A stretch of 64,000 nucleotides of DNA from the NCBI GenBank assembly GCA_014621425.1, contig JAANBB010000008.1, positions 329,018 through 393,017 on the forward strand. Direction: 5' to 3'. Below, in pieces: positions 10,809-22,491 of this stretch. A model generated the notes under the pieces. It was not told the DNA's origin. It did not search any database and saw nothing but the letters and a program-made list of their open reading frames with translations. The position numbers and the translations under genes were made by a program. Source of the stretch: Cylindrodendrum hubeiense. Lineage: Eukaryota > Ascomycota > Sordariomycetes > Hypocreales > Nectriaceae. Position 1 is the stretch's first letter, and the number at the start of each line of letters is the position of its first letter.

Positions 10809-12995
10809 ATCGATATGTGGATGGGCACGTGACCTACTACGACGATGGATATTGATGACGTGTCATTCAGGCCTATTTTTCAGAGTCGCTTGCCATCTAG
10901 CACTGCTGACTGAGGTTGCTCGGTTTTGGCATTGTCGCTGACGCTTCAAGTGGGTCTCGAAGACTCCGTATAACTTACTTGACGTGCTTAATTGCTGCGT
11001 GCTTGCTACTCCATCTTGTTCGACTATCCATCCCCGACTGATACAAGTCAATAAATTACTCAACAAACTAATCTAGAAAGTTGACACTGCGAGCCCCTCT
11101 TGATTGTCGCCACTGTCGACCGATCATGTCATGCTGAATATTATACCTGGAGACTCTAACTCGATGATGAGAAAGTTGACTGTTCTCAAATGCTAGTCTT
11201 CTCGGAAGTGTATGCCCCACGGAATCCCCAATCAAGCTATATCTTACATATTTTCCAAGTAATCAGCTTGAATGAAGGGAACAAGGATGAGATGATTTGG
11301 AACGTCCACTAAATTTTTTGAAGTAGCCAAACCTCGCGGTGTCATGCAATCTTGCAGTATATGTGTTTGATATCATTGCTTGAGGAGCGTATTGTCGATA
11401 GCGGCAGACACTATTTCCCCCCCGCAACATTGAGAAGAAGTATATGCCAGTAGTAGTGATCCATCGGATATAAACAAGCACCTTTCACCTCTTGGCTCAA
11501 CCTTGGGGCAAGGCATAGCTACGCGAAAGCGCTACTTGAAATGTAGCTGCAATGTGCTGCAAGCTGGCGAAACTGGTCAGGCTATCGGAAAATCTGGATC
11601 ATCAGTTGAATGTGTCCACGTCGACCCACGTTCACGCGTTGAAGAGCGACAGTCTCACTCGATACCTTGTACGATCTTTGTCTGGCTCAGCTATTGTGAG
11701 CCCAAAAAATTCGATGTCATCTCGCTCATGACACAGCCTCTGCAGCACTGAAATATCGGGGCAGGTATGATCTTGACTTCGCTCTGCCAACCCAGAACCC
11801 TTTTTTTGCTCTCCGTTTGAGCTAGGCTATTGATGATGGCTGTTTAGCTCTCGGGGACTTTTCCAACGGGTATGTTGTTATCTTTGAGCAGCGAGCAGAT
11901 AATTGCATTGACCCTGCTCGTTTCAGACCCCGTACCCAGAGACAGACGGGTAACAGACGAGTCCACGCAATGGGGTACGAATTTATATCCCTGCCCATGA
12001 CAAGCCACCGTTTGGCCCATTTTAATATTCTCGTCGATGTTTCTTGTCTTCGAAGCCATGTTTCGTTTCCCGTGACGCGGCCCTTATCGTCACCCAGAAT
12101 CAGTTGGTCGTCACGCGTGGGTCCGCGTGCTGGAGCCCTCTTGATTCCTCGACAAATCTTGCCCCGTGCACAGCCAATCGCTAAGCTCGAGACTCGTTAG
12201 CCAATTGTCATGACCTGAGCAATCAAACTCCCCGACGTGTTGCACATGTCGCTGCCGCGTGTCCTTGGCGGCTCCACTCTTGATCTGCTTCAACACCGGG
12301 GACGGGGAGAACAACGACATGCGAAATTGTATGTGGTAGATTGACTTGCCGAATGCAGATTCGGGCGTGCTTTTATCATACCGGCGAGAAAAAAAGACAT
12401 GATGCATAACCACCAGCCGCCAAACTCCCCGTCCCACGTATATCAACTACCGGCACACGGCATGCCTTCTCCTTTATCAGCGGGGAGTTCTGAGACACAG
12501 CAACCTCCATGCATGATGTCCAAGATGCGACGTCATGATCCGATTTGTCCCGCCCACCTCAGAGCCACAAGGGTCGGTCAAGGAGTTTTTTTCGGAGCTA
12601 CTGTTGCGGGTCCGTCAACTAGCCTGTGCCTTCTGCATCAATCACAACGCCCCTATCCGTCTCGACAAGACAATCATGCACGTGGATGATAGTACCCGGT
12701 GCGGGGTGTGCGAATCTTGAGAAGCTTGATTGGTTCTAATTATAGTTATCTACCAACTGAGATCGCTGTTGGGCTGCGGAGTACAGTCATGGCCAGCCAG
12801 CTGACACTCAAGGGTATCAATTTACTTATTAGACTTGGGTGCCTCGGCACTTTCTGTCTCGGGGTTATCTATTCATTCCATCCCTCACTTGTTCTTCAAC
12901 TTCCCGTTGCTCTCCACCACCCTCTGCGGCTCCCAGCTGACAAGACGCCAACAAATATCCAATCTTGCCTCTACCGCGTTGTTCCTCTATACGCC
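10809..12995. other. Intergenic region
   Basis: About 2.2 kb with only short overlapping frames that lack family features. A frame open from 12699 runs into the FAD protein and contains an in-frame ATG at 12789; this may be 5' leader or an N-terminal extension with one hydrophobic stretch. Nothing else is recognised. Confidence 0.45.
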
Positions 12996-14322
12996 ATGAC
13001 CGTGCTTCAAACTATCACCAGGCCCGGGACCAAACATCGCTCTGTCGATACCATCATTGTCGGCGGCGGACCCAGCGGTCTAGCTGTTGTGGGTAATCTC
13101 CTAGAACAGCGCCCTCGTGACCGCATGCTTTGGGTTGATCCTTCATTTAAAGCTGGAAGAGTTGGCGATCAGTATCGTGAGGTACCGAGCAACACAAAAG
13201 TGGGATTATTCATCAACTTCGCTACCACCATTGCTCCCTTTCGACAGATTCTCGAATCCTCGCAAGAGCCCGACGCAGTCAGCGCACTACGCAAATTACC
13301 CCAAGATCAGGGTTGCGAGCTCAACTATGCAGCTGACCTCTGCCTGATGCTCACGGAAGGTGTTTTTCGCCACTTTAACAACGTGGAGCAATATTACGGA
13401 AAACTCAAAGCCGCCACCTTTGATCAGGTACACATCCATTCCTGCTTCTGCAGCTTTAAACTTCCGATTTAAGTTGAAGTGCTAACCAGAAACCGAATAA
13501 TAGCAAACCAGCCTCTGGACAGCAGTCTTGAATGATGATGAGATTATCAGTGCACCAAAACTGGTGCTATGCACTGGATCTAGCCCAGTCACCAATCTAC
13601 TGCCTGTTCTAGCAACGCTCTCTAAAAGGCCGCAGATGATACACCTAGATACCGCGCTCAAACCATCACTGCTACCCAAGAGCATAGAGTCAGATGCGAC
13701 AGTTGCCGTCATCGGCGCCTCGCACTCAGCTATTCTGGTGTTGATGACTCTTTATGAGCTCACTAAAACTACACATCCTAATCTCCGCATTAAATGGTTC
13801 ACCCGATACAAAGAGCTGCGCTACGCCAAATGCATGGACGGCTGGATTCTTTACGACAACACTGGTCTCAAGGGCCAGGTAGCTCAGTGGGCCCGAGAAA
13901 ACCTGAATGCGGAAGTTTTCGACAAGAGTCCTGTCAGCAAAGTCATTTCCAGATTCTGGACAGCACCCGATGTCGAAGAGCAACATTACCAAGCTGAGCT
14001 TCCCAGCTGCACACATGTCATCCAGGCTATCGGCTACAAGCGGGATGCGCTTCCTGCATTGGGTCTTGCTACCTCAACCGGCGCCAGACCCGAACCATTG
14101 ACAATCCAACACGACGACCTTACCGGCCGTTTCTTTACCAAGTCAGCAGGCGATTCCACGGGGCTGCGGTACATACCAGGGTTGTTTGGCGCGGGAATCG
14201 CGTTCCCCGAGCGTGTGACTGACCCAATGGGCAATGTGGAGCACGCAGTTGGCTTTTGGAAATTCATGAGATTTCTAAAACAGGCTGTGCCCGAGTGGGT
14301 TGGTACGTCGAAAATTGTATAA
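12996..14322 (+). CDS. FAD/NAD(P)-binding oxidoreductase, monooxygenase-like
   Basis: Exon 1 (12996-13427) and exon 2 (13504-14322) are separated by one 76-bp intron (GTACAC...AATAG). The product is about 416 residues. The N-terminal Rossmann motif D-T-I-I-V-G-G-G-P-S-G-L-A binds FAD. A second dinucleotide motif, V-A-V-I-G-A-S-H-S-A-I, would bind NAD(P)H, followed by the family-like stretch I-K-W-F-T-R. Near the C-terminus, H-V-I-Q-A-I-G-Y and the G-L-F-G-A-G segment close the fold. The layout resembles flavin-containing and N-hydroxylating monooxygenases and OSGIN-like proteins; the substrate is unknown. The upstream in-frame ATG at 12789 would add 69 residues. The 12996 start is preferred because homology begins just after it. 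Confidence 0.75.
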
Positions 14323-14770
14323 ATATTGGATGTACAGTAGCCTCGTTGTTTTGCATTGTAAGGAGTATTGAGCTGTTAGCGACCAGATATTTAGCTGAAT
14401 GAATCATTCATAAACATGGACTGTCTGTGCAGGAATATACATCGGTGTCATTTTACCCCACATGCAATGTCATGTCTGCTTATACATGCACTATTGTGAT
14501 TCACGGTGGCAGCTTTTAAGGTAAGCATGGGGTTAGAAGAGACCCTGATAGAATCAGTGTAATCGGTTCATACGTGGAATACAACCCAACACCTTTACTG
14601 CTACGTTTCCCTCCAGTTCTTATCATCTACGCATGTGACACTGCACATAATAGTTGGATCAGTAGGGGAAATTTAATTGAGGTGCCACCTTATTAGATTT
14701 TGTGGCCAACTCATATACATCCGGCAAGAAACTAATTCGGGCAAGCAAAGGTGAGTCCTGCCCTACACTT
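14323..14770. other. Intergenic between convergent genes
   Basis: About 450 bp of 3' flanks. No repeat or gene is seen. Confidence 0.5.
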
Positions 14771-16696
14771 TTAGTCATCCACGTCTCTTGGCTCCATGGC
14801 GAGCCATGACTTCTCATAATTCTCCATTGTCATGGGCAAGAACTCCGTCGGCCTTGTGATGGGCATAAAGCTTTCGCCACGCTCCTCAAATTGCTCGAGT
14901 CTCCTCCTCGTAGCGTACTTACTTGCATTGACGCTGTAGATCTTGACTCTGTGGCAACTACTCGTCACATGCAGTCCCCAGTTCCAACTGTGACGGACGG
15001 CCATGGGCTGGGTGTTGAGGCTGTTGTCCCAGCATCGAACAACCAGCTCAGTCCAGCCTTCGTGATCGCAGGGCACTGAGCCGGACCATGTACGCCAGGC
15101 GAACTTGTGCTTGGCCGAGAGGTTTTCGAGTGGAATAGGGTACCACACGTAGCCACCGTCTGCCGATATTTCTACCCGCTCCGGCCATCGCCCACCACCA
15201 GAATATGCCCAGCCTTTCAGAAGTCAGTGAATAGTTATCCGGGGCTAGGAATCGCACGACCTACCTGACACTTCAATTTGGCCATTGTGCACAACAACTT
15301 CCTTGTTCCAAGGAGTCATGATGGCACTACTCACTGGCATCTCCTGAATCTGAATTCCCACTATATACTGTGTAAGCCTCACAAGTTTGATAAGAAGGAG
15401 TGATTTCACCTACTTGTAGGGAGTTGGTTATGCTTCCCAGCCTGTTGCTGAAAGTACAGGTACTCCCTACTCTGTACTGGGGCTCGGCTTGGTGTTTCAA
15501 TTGCCTTGACTCGATATAGCCACTTGACACTCCTCGCTCCGATATAGCCCATGACAACTACTCGTAGTGGAAATCCGTGTATTTTCGGTAGCGGCTTCTC
15601 GTTCATCTCCCAAGCCAGAAGAACCTCATTGGCTTTAACTTTCGACCACGGCACAGACACAACATAATTCATGCACTCTCCTCCTTTGAAGTATGTCTCT
15701 GCTCCGTAGAGTTCGAGATGCTTTCCACCCTCTTTCAGTCCACCGCAGTATTTGATAACCTTCTTGAGGCTGACACCAGTCCACTTGGCTGTGCCTATTG
15801 CGCCCTCGGCCCACGGAGCATTGATCATCTCGTCACCCTCGCCAGGGTATTCAACAATTTGCTCAATTCGCCTTGTACCGCTGCATTGAATGGTTATAAG
15901 TGTCGAAGATCGTGGGAAAAGGTCTTCATTCTGCAAATCAGCAAGTGTGATCGTTTTTGGTTCATTGACAAGGCCATCAAGGCGAAGATCATATTCGTTT
16001 GGGTCAATATCCGGTATGCCTCCATGATTGCGAACAAAATGTAGTTCGTTTGAGGTAACAGGGTCTTTCGTGAGGAGGCTTTTGGGGGGTTCACCATTAT
16101 ACGGAAATTCGAGGAGGTGAAGCATTTCGGGATGTTTCTCCTGCAAGGTAAGTTAGTCACTTCTACTTCAACTTTGAGCCCTCGGGTCAAAACCTCCCTT
16201 GAGAACTGTCTTCCAACTCTCCTCGGGCACATTGGCAAGAGCCCCACCGATGGCCCTATGCCACATCTTCCAACGTATTCCTTCAAGTACAGGGTTCGTC
16301 TCCGGGAGGGGCTCTAACTGGAACTCGGGCGGAGGGGGAAACTTAAACTGAGCGAAGCGTTGACGGGCGTTGGACTTCTTCTCTGGATAATCCTCCCATT
16401 CGACATAACCTTTCCAACCCTTGCGCTCCTCTTCCACAATGATTTCCGGCTCATCGTCACTCTTTCCAGCTCGAAGCTCTGAGGAATTCGATTTCGCTAT
16501 CTCCGGGGACTCTGTGTTAATCTTGACATTGCTTTGGTTACGAAGCATTAGACGGGCCGGCTCTAAGCCCTGCTCGAGCTTCCACTCGTCTGCAGGCTGA
16601 CAAGGACCTTAGCATTGAGTCATACTTCTATAGAGCAAATTCGCTGCTGACCTGCTGACGTAGTTTGTGCTCGTGAAAATGCGAATTCGACTGCAT
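14771..16696 (-). CDS. Sulfite oxidase-type molybdopterin enzyme
   Basis: The start at 16696 gives a short first exon (MQSNSHFHEHKLRQQ) spliced over 16651-16597 to P-A-D-E-W-K-L. The Moco domain is clear: E-K-H-P-E-M-L-H-L, F-V-R-N-H-G-G-I-P, then I-T-I-Q-C-S-G-T-R-R carrying the molybdenum-ligand cysteine, and Y-I-G-A-R-S-V-K-W-L. The C-terminal dimerisation domain follows after introns near 15418 and 15265 (Q-I-Q-E-M-P-V-S-S-A-I-M, then W-A-Y-S-G-G-G-R-W-P-E-R-V-E). No cytochrome b5 domain is present, as in plant-type sulfite oxidases. One exon junction is poor: the acceptor at 16141 has a good CTAAC branch site, but the only frame-keeping donor is GTTCTC at 16206. The usual reaction would be sulfite to sulfate. 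Confidence 0.85.
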
Positions 16697-17624
16697 TTTG
16701 GCAATGAGATCTGTACGAATCTGAGTGTGGTAATGAGAAAGGAAGGAAATTTGCCAGTCAGCAGAAATTGAACACAATTGAACCCTAAAAATGACGAGGT
16801 AAAGTGGTAAAAGTTGATCTGTTTACTTTATTGCGGGGAAATGTACCTTGTGAAGCCGACTCGTGCTGAACTAACAACTCGGCAATGATACACATCCAAG
16901 CCTTATCATAATTTCAGCCGGAACGCCCGGAACTGGAAGTCCATGCAAGCATAGTTTACGCGATGCTACCCTATGACGCATAAGAACAAGATGTACACCC
17001 TCTGGACCGCCATACAGCATCGACAAAAATATTAAGAACACGCATTGAGTTTGCAGAGCTTGATAAATGTGCGTCAGTACAGCGTCATTGATACATCAAG
17101 GTCGCAATCATCTCGGATACGAGTTATCGCAACCTCACTCTCCTACATGCGGCAATTTTCTCAATCGTTCTTCATGCATGACTCCTTGGATCCATCTCAG
17201 TTCAAGTGCGCCACTATTCGGTAACGGAACAACCATTATGCCATCTTTTACTTCTGCTACCGGTGTGTTCCTGTTTTCCTTGTCGTAGGACAGATCTGGG
17301 ACACAAAGATAAGATAATCTACAAAGTATTACCATTTAATTGGTTGATAAGTAGACAACAGACCATCTTGCAAAGAAGATACTTGATTAACCATCCAGAC
17401 AGTGCATTAAACAAGGCAATATTAGCTTCATCAAGCTGTTTTAATGCTGAACCTACCGAGAGCTGGTTAAAGTTTCAATGCCTTGCATCGAGCTACGAAA
17501 GGGCAGGAAATGCAAATTTTGGACGTACCTCCTTAAAATCCCTCGACAATCTGATGAACCGATAATCAAAATACTAAGCAACTTCATCTCCTCGATTTCC
17601 ATCCAGAGTCTAGGGCAGTTCATG
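16697..17624. other. Intergenic region
   Basis: About 930 bp. Small frames near 17067-17565 have no domain features. No repeat is seen. Confidence 0.5.
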
Positions 17625-19397
17625 TTAATATGAGCCTCCAGCACTCATCAACAAGGTAATAATCTTATCTTGAATGCCAACGTGGTTCTTAAGCAGTGTT
17701 GAATCTCCTGCTGTGCTCGCGGGCGACGCTCCGCTGGAGTCGTAGGTCGCAGGATTGGCTCCGTGCCGTAATAGCGCCTCCACTACGCCCACGGCACCGT
17801 GAGCGGCTGCCACATGCAAAGGTGTGACACCAGATCGAATTATCATCCTGTGACTCGAAGGATCCTTGATAAGTTCTTCAACCTGGTGTCCCCAACCAAC
17901 TATCTGACAGTCGTATCCGCTGCGACGGCTACTATTTGACAGATCTTCGACCGGAAATAGAGCACGAGCGTTGATATCCGCTCCTGCTGAGATGAGTGTC
18001 TCAATCAGTTGCGTGGTCTCGTCACTAATACTCTCGCCAAAGAATAGTGCGAGGCCATGTAAAGGCGTCCAGCCCTCGGTTGTGGTGACAAGGGGGTCGG
18101 CGCCGTGGGAAAGCAGAAGTCTTGCGACTGGCGGTATTTGTGAGCGCCCTTTGGTGTGCCTGGTATGACAACCGAAGCGGTCGGCGGTCTGAGCAAATGC
18201 ACACATGAAGGGCGTCCAGCCATTCGAGCTGGCGTCGTTGATAGCACCTTGCATGCCGCCATCAGATAGAAGGTATTCGATATTATCAATATTACACCCC
18301 GCAGCCGCGAAGTGTAGCAACGTTTCCCCATAGCGGTTTTTCGACCTTATGAACGCATTACGTTCCTCGCTTGGGTATGCAGATAGATACAACTCCAGAA
18401 TTCGCAGGTTAGAACCAGAGGCTGCGCGGTGGATAGGAGTCTCTCCGGATTTGTTTTCGTGGCTGACCGAAGCCTTGTGCTTGAGAAGAAGGCGTATTCC
18501 CACCTCATGTAGGCCAGTCTTGAATGGAGCTTTATGGAAATGTACCGGGAAGCCAAGGTAGTGTAGTGCAGAATTTCCTTTCTCGTCTGTCGTATTAGGA
18601 TCCGCACCCTTCTCAAGAAGTGTGTTCAATGCACCAACCAGATCTATGTAATTGACAGCCGGTATGACGAGCCCACATGTGTCAAGAGTTGCATTGGGGT
18701 TGGCTCCTGCATCCACCAATAGCGCAATGAGCTGCTGCTGTTCAAAGTACTCAACACCGTGGTAGTCCTCGCAATCCATCTTGATGGACACAGACATCCT
18801 GAGGTCTACCGCTCCAGAAAGAGCACTATCGAGGCTTTTCTGATTGAACGAAAGCCTAGATAAAAGGACTTCAACGACGTAAAGCTTCCATCTCCTTGCC
18901 GCGCTTGCCAGAGCTCGTTCCTTGGCCATGTCACTCCAACCATCCCATAGATCCAATAGGTCACCTACAATCGATGCTTGCCCGTACGTTGAAGCGTAGA
19001 CAAGACATGACTGGAAGGGCATGTATTTATCAGAGTATTTCGTGAGATCGACATGTTGCCAAAGCTGTCGCAGAATGGCTCGATTGCCCATTGTGGCAGC
19101 GATTGCTAGCGGCGTTGGGATGTCGTCGCCTGACCTCCGGTCTAAAGGACTTGCCCCGGCGCTCAGAAGAACGTCCACCGCTGCTGGGTTATTACAAATC
19201 ACTGCGACATGAATTGGCTTGCCCCAGTCGCAGTTATCACATATAACTTGTTTATTCAACTCCGCAGGGTCCAGGGAATCAACCAGTTGCTGCAGCTTCG
19301 TTATGTTGTGGTCGCAAATGGAGGCAAACAGGGCTAAGCCGGGCGCCTTGAATGCCTCTCTCATTTCAGACTTTGTGGTCTTCGTAGACACAAACAT
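17625..19397 (-). CDS. Ankyrin-repeat protein
   Basis: One uninterrupted frame of about 590 residues from the ATG at 19397 (MFVSTKTTKSEMREAFKAPG). The frame is open back to 19544, but the upstream part covers a TATA-like tatatata near 19460, so the inner ATG is preferred. Ankyrin units run through most of the length: K-P-I-H-V-A-V-I-C-N-N-P-A-A-V-D-V-L-L-S-A-G-A, T-P-L-A-I-A-A-T-M-G-N, N-S-A-L-H-Y-L-G, T-P-I-H-R-A-A-S-G-S-N, E-T-L-L-H-F-A-A-A-G-C-N, T-P-L-H-G-L-A and T-P-L-H-V-A-A-A-H-G-A-V-G-V-V-E-A-L-L. No F-box, NACHT or signal peptide is visible. The role is probably protein binding; the partner is unknown. Confidence 0.85.
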   Translation of the reverse strand: MFVSTKTTKSEMREAFKAPGLALFASICDHNITKLQQLVDSLDPAELNKQVICDNCDWGKPIHVAVICNNPAAVDVLLSAGASPLDRRSGDDIPTPLAIAATMGNRAILRQLWQHVDLTKYSDKYMPFQSCLVYASTYGQASIVGDLLDLWDGWSDMAKERALASAARRWKLYVVEVLLSRLSFNQKSLDSALSGAVDLRMSVSIKMDCEDYHGVEYFEQQQLIALLVDAGANPNATLDTCGLVIPAVNYIDLVGALNTLLEKGADPNTTDEKGNSALHYLGFPVHFHKAPFKTGLHEVGIRLLLKHKASVSHENKSGETPIHRAASGSNLRILELYLSAYPSEERNAFIRSKNRYGETLLHFAAAGCNIDNIEYLLSDGGMQGAINDASSNGWTPFMCAFAQTADRFGCHTRHTKGRSQIPPVARLLLSHGADPLVTTTEGWTPLHGLALFFGESISDETTQLIETLISAGADINARALFPVEDLSNSSRRSGYDCQIVGWGHQVEELIKDPSSHRMIIRSGVTPLHVAAAHGAVGVVEALLRHGANPATYDSSGASPASTAGDSTLLKNHVGIQDKIITLLMSAGGSY

Positions 19398-19766
19398 GAT
19401 TGTATGACGTGATCCGAGGTTGGTTGGCCGTGTTGGAATTTTTAGAGCGAAAGGGTGGATATATATAGTTGACAGGTTAAGTGGACCTTGGACTGCCCCG
19501 TTTTCAAGGGTGTTTATCCTGGATATCATTATAATACATAACAAGTCTAATACGCGAGACGCTGGAAGAAGTCGGGGCGTCAGCCAACAAGATTAGCAAT
19601 TCGGATGTTTTCACTTTGAGAACCGCCTGCAGTGCCCAGCATCATGGTGTCTTCCATGCGAGAGGTAATCCATGTACTTTAATTTGCTGTCCAATGTCTC
19701 AAAACATCAAGTATTGCGCCTATTCTAAGTTTGCTCTCAGACAATGACCCTGTATGATCATCGTAC
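19398..19766. other. Intergenic region
   Basis: About 370 bp between two minus-strand genes, including the promoter of the ankyrin gene. Nothing else is seen. Confidence 0.5.
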
Positions 19767-20942
19767 CTATACCACCGGGCTAGACTCTTCATCGATCTTG
19801 ATACCAAATGCGCCGACGGCGGTGGAATAACTCTCATGAACAGCCTTGCTACCATAAACCCTCATCTCTTGCTCGTAGGCAGTTGTGACGCCATGTATAT
19901 TACCACCAGCCTCGCGCAACAACCTCCCAAGCAAGGCCGAGTCTCGAACGGCGGTGTTGGCCCCGAGCCCTCCTGCGGGTGTCATGGAATGGACAGCGTC
20001 ACCAATGAGGGTCACGCGAGGCTCGTTGGGCCATTTTGGCACACCTGACGGGGTCGAGCAGGTGATCTTCCAGAAGGCAGCTTCAGCCGTGATCATGTTG
20101 TCAAAGAGGGGCTTGAAGCGTGGGTCCCAGTTTTTGGAGATCGATTTGGCGATATCCGCAGCCTGCTCGCCCACAATGGTGTAGTCGTCATTGGGGGCCC
20201 GTATCACTCCTGGAACGCCACCCATGGTCCAGCCAAATTGCAAGCTGGTGTCGTTCTCGTCGTGAGGGCGAACGTTTGTCATGACGAAGACGCCGCCGTC
20301 CGGGCCTGTGTCGTCTCGCAGCCTGAAAACGCCTTCGCCCAAGCCCTTGAAAGCCGCAGCAGGTGCCTGGCCGTGGATGCCCCTAGCGCCAGTGTCGTAG
20401 ACCTTCAGCTTTCCGCCTGAGAGCTGCTTCGCAACCTTGGAATAGATGCCTTCACCACCGATGAGCATCGAGCCTTCGACCGACTTCGTTCCATCGGCAA
20501 AGGTTGCACGAACACCGTCATCAGTCAGTTCGTAGCCGGTGACGTGCTTAGCCCATTCAATGTGTTCTTCGCAGCCTTGAGCGAAAATCCTGCGCATATC
20601 GCCCCGAGCTATGCCAACGATCTGGCCGCCCCGTGAGTCCAGCTTTTCGGGTACCACGTGCTCCGTCTGCTCGCCGGTCACAGCATCGAATGCGCTAAAG
20701 CCGCTGCCACCGGTTTTGCCACACGTGTCCCAGAACAGCTGCCATGTTTGGGGGTCAAGGGCCGATTCGATAGCGTCGAGGCCTTCTGATGATAGGCGCA
20801 ATCGATAGCCTTGGGCGCGAAACGCGAATGATGTATCGCGCTCAAAGATCTTGAAGGGTATCTTGGCCACTCGCAGGGACTGGGCAAGTAGCAGAGATGC
20901 AAGGCCGGCGCCTGAGATTAAGATTGGCTTGCTGGCGGACAT
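19767..20942 (-). CDS. Group A FAD-dependent monooxygenase (salicylate-hydroxylase-like)
   Basis: A single exon of about 391 residues from the ATG at 20942 (MSASKPILISGAGLASLLLA). The Rossmann GxGxxx motif is at residues 10-15 and is followed by the FAD-ribose acidic residue in K-I-F-E-R-D. The Q-G-Y-R-L-R segment and M-L-I-G-G-E-G-I-Y-S-K-V-A fit the family middle region, and V-T-L-I-G-D-A-V-H-S-M-T-P-A-G-G-L-G-A-N-T-A is the second FAD motif. The same frame stays open upstream to 21185, but the leader lacks similarity to the family, so the inner ATG is used. Such enzymes hydroxylate aromatic or polyketide substrates. The substrate cannot be inferred, and no biosynthetic core gene is nearby. 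Confidence 0.85.
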   Translation of the reverse strand: MSASKPILISGAGLASLLLAQSLRVAKIPFKIFERDTSFAFRAQGYRLRLSSEGLDAIESALDPQTWQLFWDTCGKTGGSGFSAFDAVTGEQTEHVVPEKLDSRGGQIVGIARGDMRRIFAQGCEEHIEWAKHVTGYELTDDGVRATFADGTKSVEGSMLIGGEGIYSKVAKQLSGGKLKVYDTGARGIHGQAPAAAFKGLGEGVFRLRDDTGPDGGVFVMTNVRPHDENDTSLQFGWTMGGVPGVIRAPNDDYTIVGEQAADIAKSISKNWDPRFKPLFDNMITAEAAFWKITCSTPSGVPKWPNEPRVTLIGDAVHSMTPAGGLGANTAVRDSALLGRLLREAGGNIHGVTTAYEQEMRVYGSKAVHESYSTAVGAFGIKIDEESSPVV

Positions 20943-22378
20943 GCTGGCGGATATACTGACGTTGACGCTGCTTGCTGCTCTGTCTGTGTCACAGACTTTA
21001 TAGTAAGCTTGCTGCTGATGAGAAGCCTCGAATGTCCGCACAAGCGGGGATGTCGGTCTCGGCGTCCGCGTCGCTGTCCGCCAAGATCCACTCCCATTAT
21101 TAATCCAACTAGTGCTAGATTGTGACCTTGTGTGACGACATAAAAATGCCGGATCTGGTAAGAAGCCGGGTCCGGAACACCACAATGGATCCGCAAGGTT
21201 AGACCGAATACGGTCTACTGTGATATCGAGATCCGGATCACTTCGGGAGACCTACCAGAGAACTCGATAAATTCGGACGCGCTAAGTGGAGAATTTACTC
21301 CATTCCTCCACGCTTATCCGTTCAAAACGTCACATCCCATCTAAAGTATTGGCCTGTGAAATTTTAGCGCTGTCCGAATTTATCGAATTCTTACGGTATC
21401 CAAGTATGAAACAGGGCTCCTAAGACCGTCAATTAATGAAGAAACAAGCATTCTAAGACATTTCATTTGATCAATAAATTGGTCATTGAATACAGCAAAT
21501 AGAGTGTCCAACAAAAGTTGAAAGAATAACCAAAGAACCCCAATCTCTCTCTCGTTAGTGTGTTGGGCTTCCCTGGTCTCACGGTGTAAAATGCCCGTAA
21601 AGAAGTTCTAGCAGATATGTAAGCTAGGATATAAGCCCATTTGAACCGGACTGCTTTTCTTGGCTGTTCCGACTGGAATAGAGGTCATTGAGCAAGGTCA
21701 ATTAGTCAGTCATTGAGAGCTCCAGGGTAGGATCGAGAGATTGCGGTCGGATTCATCCGCATTCTTGACCTTGAAGAGTTATCATGAGTGTTCTTCAGTA
21801 TAATTTTTCTAAAAAGAACTCAATTTCCGTTTTTTTTGTCTCATCGTTGCGGCATCGCATCGCGACCCGTTTGATCAGATGATGTTGATTGATAGCATCG
21901 GTCAGGTCAGTCTATTTTGTTCACTTCGAGAGTCTGCTACTTGCACCTTTACTGATATCGCGGACGCATCGCCATTGTGCCGGCATCACCACAATCCCAT
22001 GACCTGCTTTTGGTGGGTGGTTTGTTGTGTCTCTGGCCATCTCTTGTGCCCATCCCACACACATTGGCCTTGGAAATTAAGCCGGAGGGAGCGGGGTGGG
22101 GGCTATGGATTGACGGTTGAAGAAACGGCCAATAGGATTGGATTGGCGGGAATCTGGGGTTCGGAGTTGTGGGCGGATGAGCGGAATGCGGGGAATTTTG
22201 CTCACCAGCATCCCCATCGAGTCCATCCGTTCATCCGAAGTAGCACCATGATGCCCTCGGCTTTGTTAGACGAATTATGAGCCAGCAGCGGGCCAGGATA
22301 CAATGAGCCATCTCTTCTATATCAACCATGCCCATTTCCAGGATTTCAATACCACGACTTGTCACTGAGACACACCCG
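20943..22378. other. Gene-poor region with a MITE-like element
   Basis: Apart from the inverted-repeat element listed separately, nothing is recognised. A 133-codon frame at 21879-22280 has no domain features and unusual composition, and is not called. Confidence 0.5.
21254..21396. mobile_element. Candidate MITE: about 140-bp element with terminal inverted repeats
   Basis: The left arm at 21260-21285 (core TCGATAAATTCGGAC, then GCGCTAA) is the reverse complement of the right arm at 21364-21391 apart from one inserted base and one mismatch. Weaker pairing extends outward to TACC on the left and GGTA on the right. The interior is short and noncoding and contains a small GTGGAG/CTCCAC hairpin. 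This fits a non-autonomous DNA transposon. No clear target duplication was established beyond a possible TA. Confidence 0.45.
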
Positions 22379-22380
22379 CG

Positions 22381-22470
22381 CATTCACACGCATTCACACG
22401 CATTCACACGCATTCACACGCATTCACACGCATTCACACGCATTCACACGCATTCACACGCATTCACACA
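22381..22470 (+). repeat. Decamer tandem repeat (CATTCACACG)n
   Basis: Eight perfect consecutive copies of CATTCACACG (22381-22460) are followed by one imperfect copy and a CACA-rich tail. The array ends about 20 bp before the ATG at 22492, so it probably lies in the 5' leader or core promoter of the small gene there. A 10-bp unit keeps helical phase. The sequence identity of the copies indicates recent slippage expansion. It is not a CRISPR array, since there are no spacers. Confidence 0.9.
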
Positions 22471-22491
22471 CAATCACACAATAATCTCACC

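Noticed and set aside
12111..12446. 111-codon minus-strand frame
   Set aside because: No family signature; composition typical of noncoding DNA.
21879..22280. 133-codon plus-strand frame
   Set aside because: No domain, biased composition, no splice support; probably chance.
22381..22470. CRISPR-like array
   Set aside because: The 10-bp units are directly adjacent without spacers, in a eukaryotic genome; it is a minisatellite.
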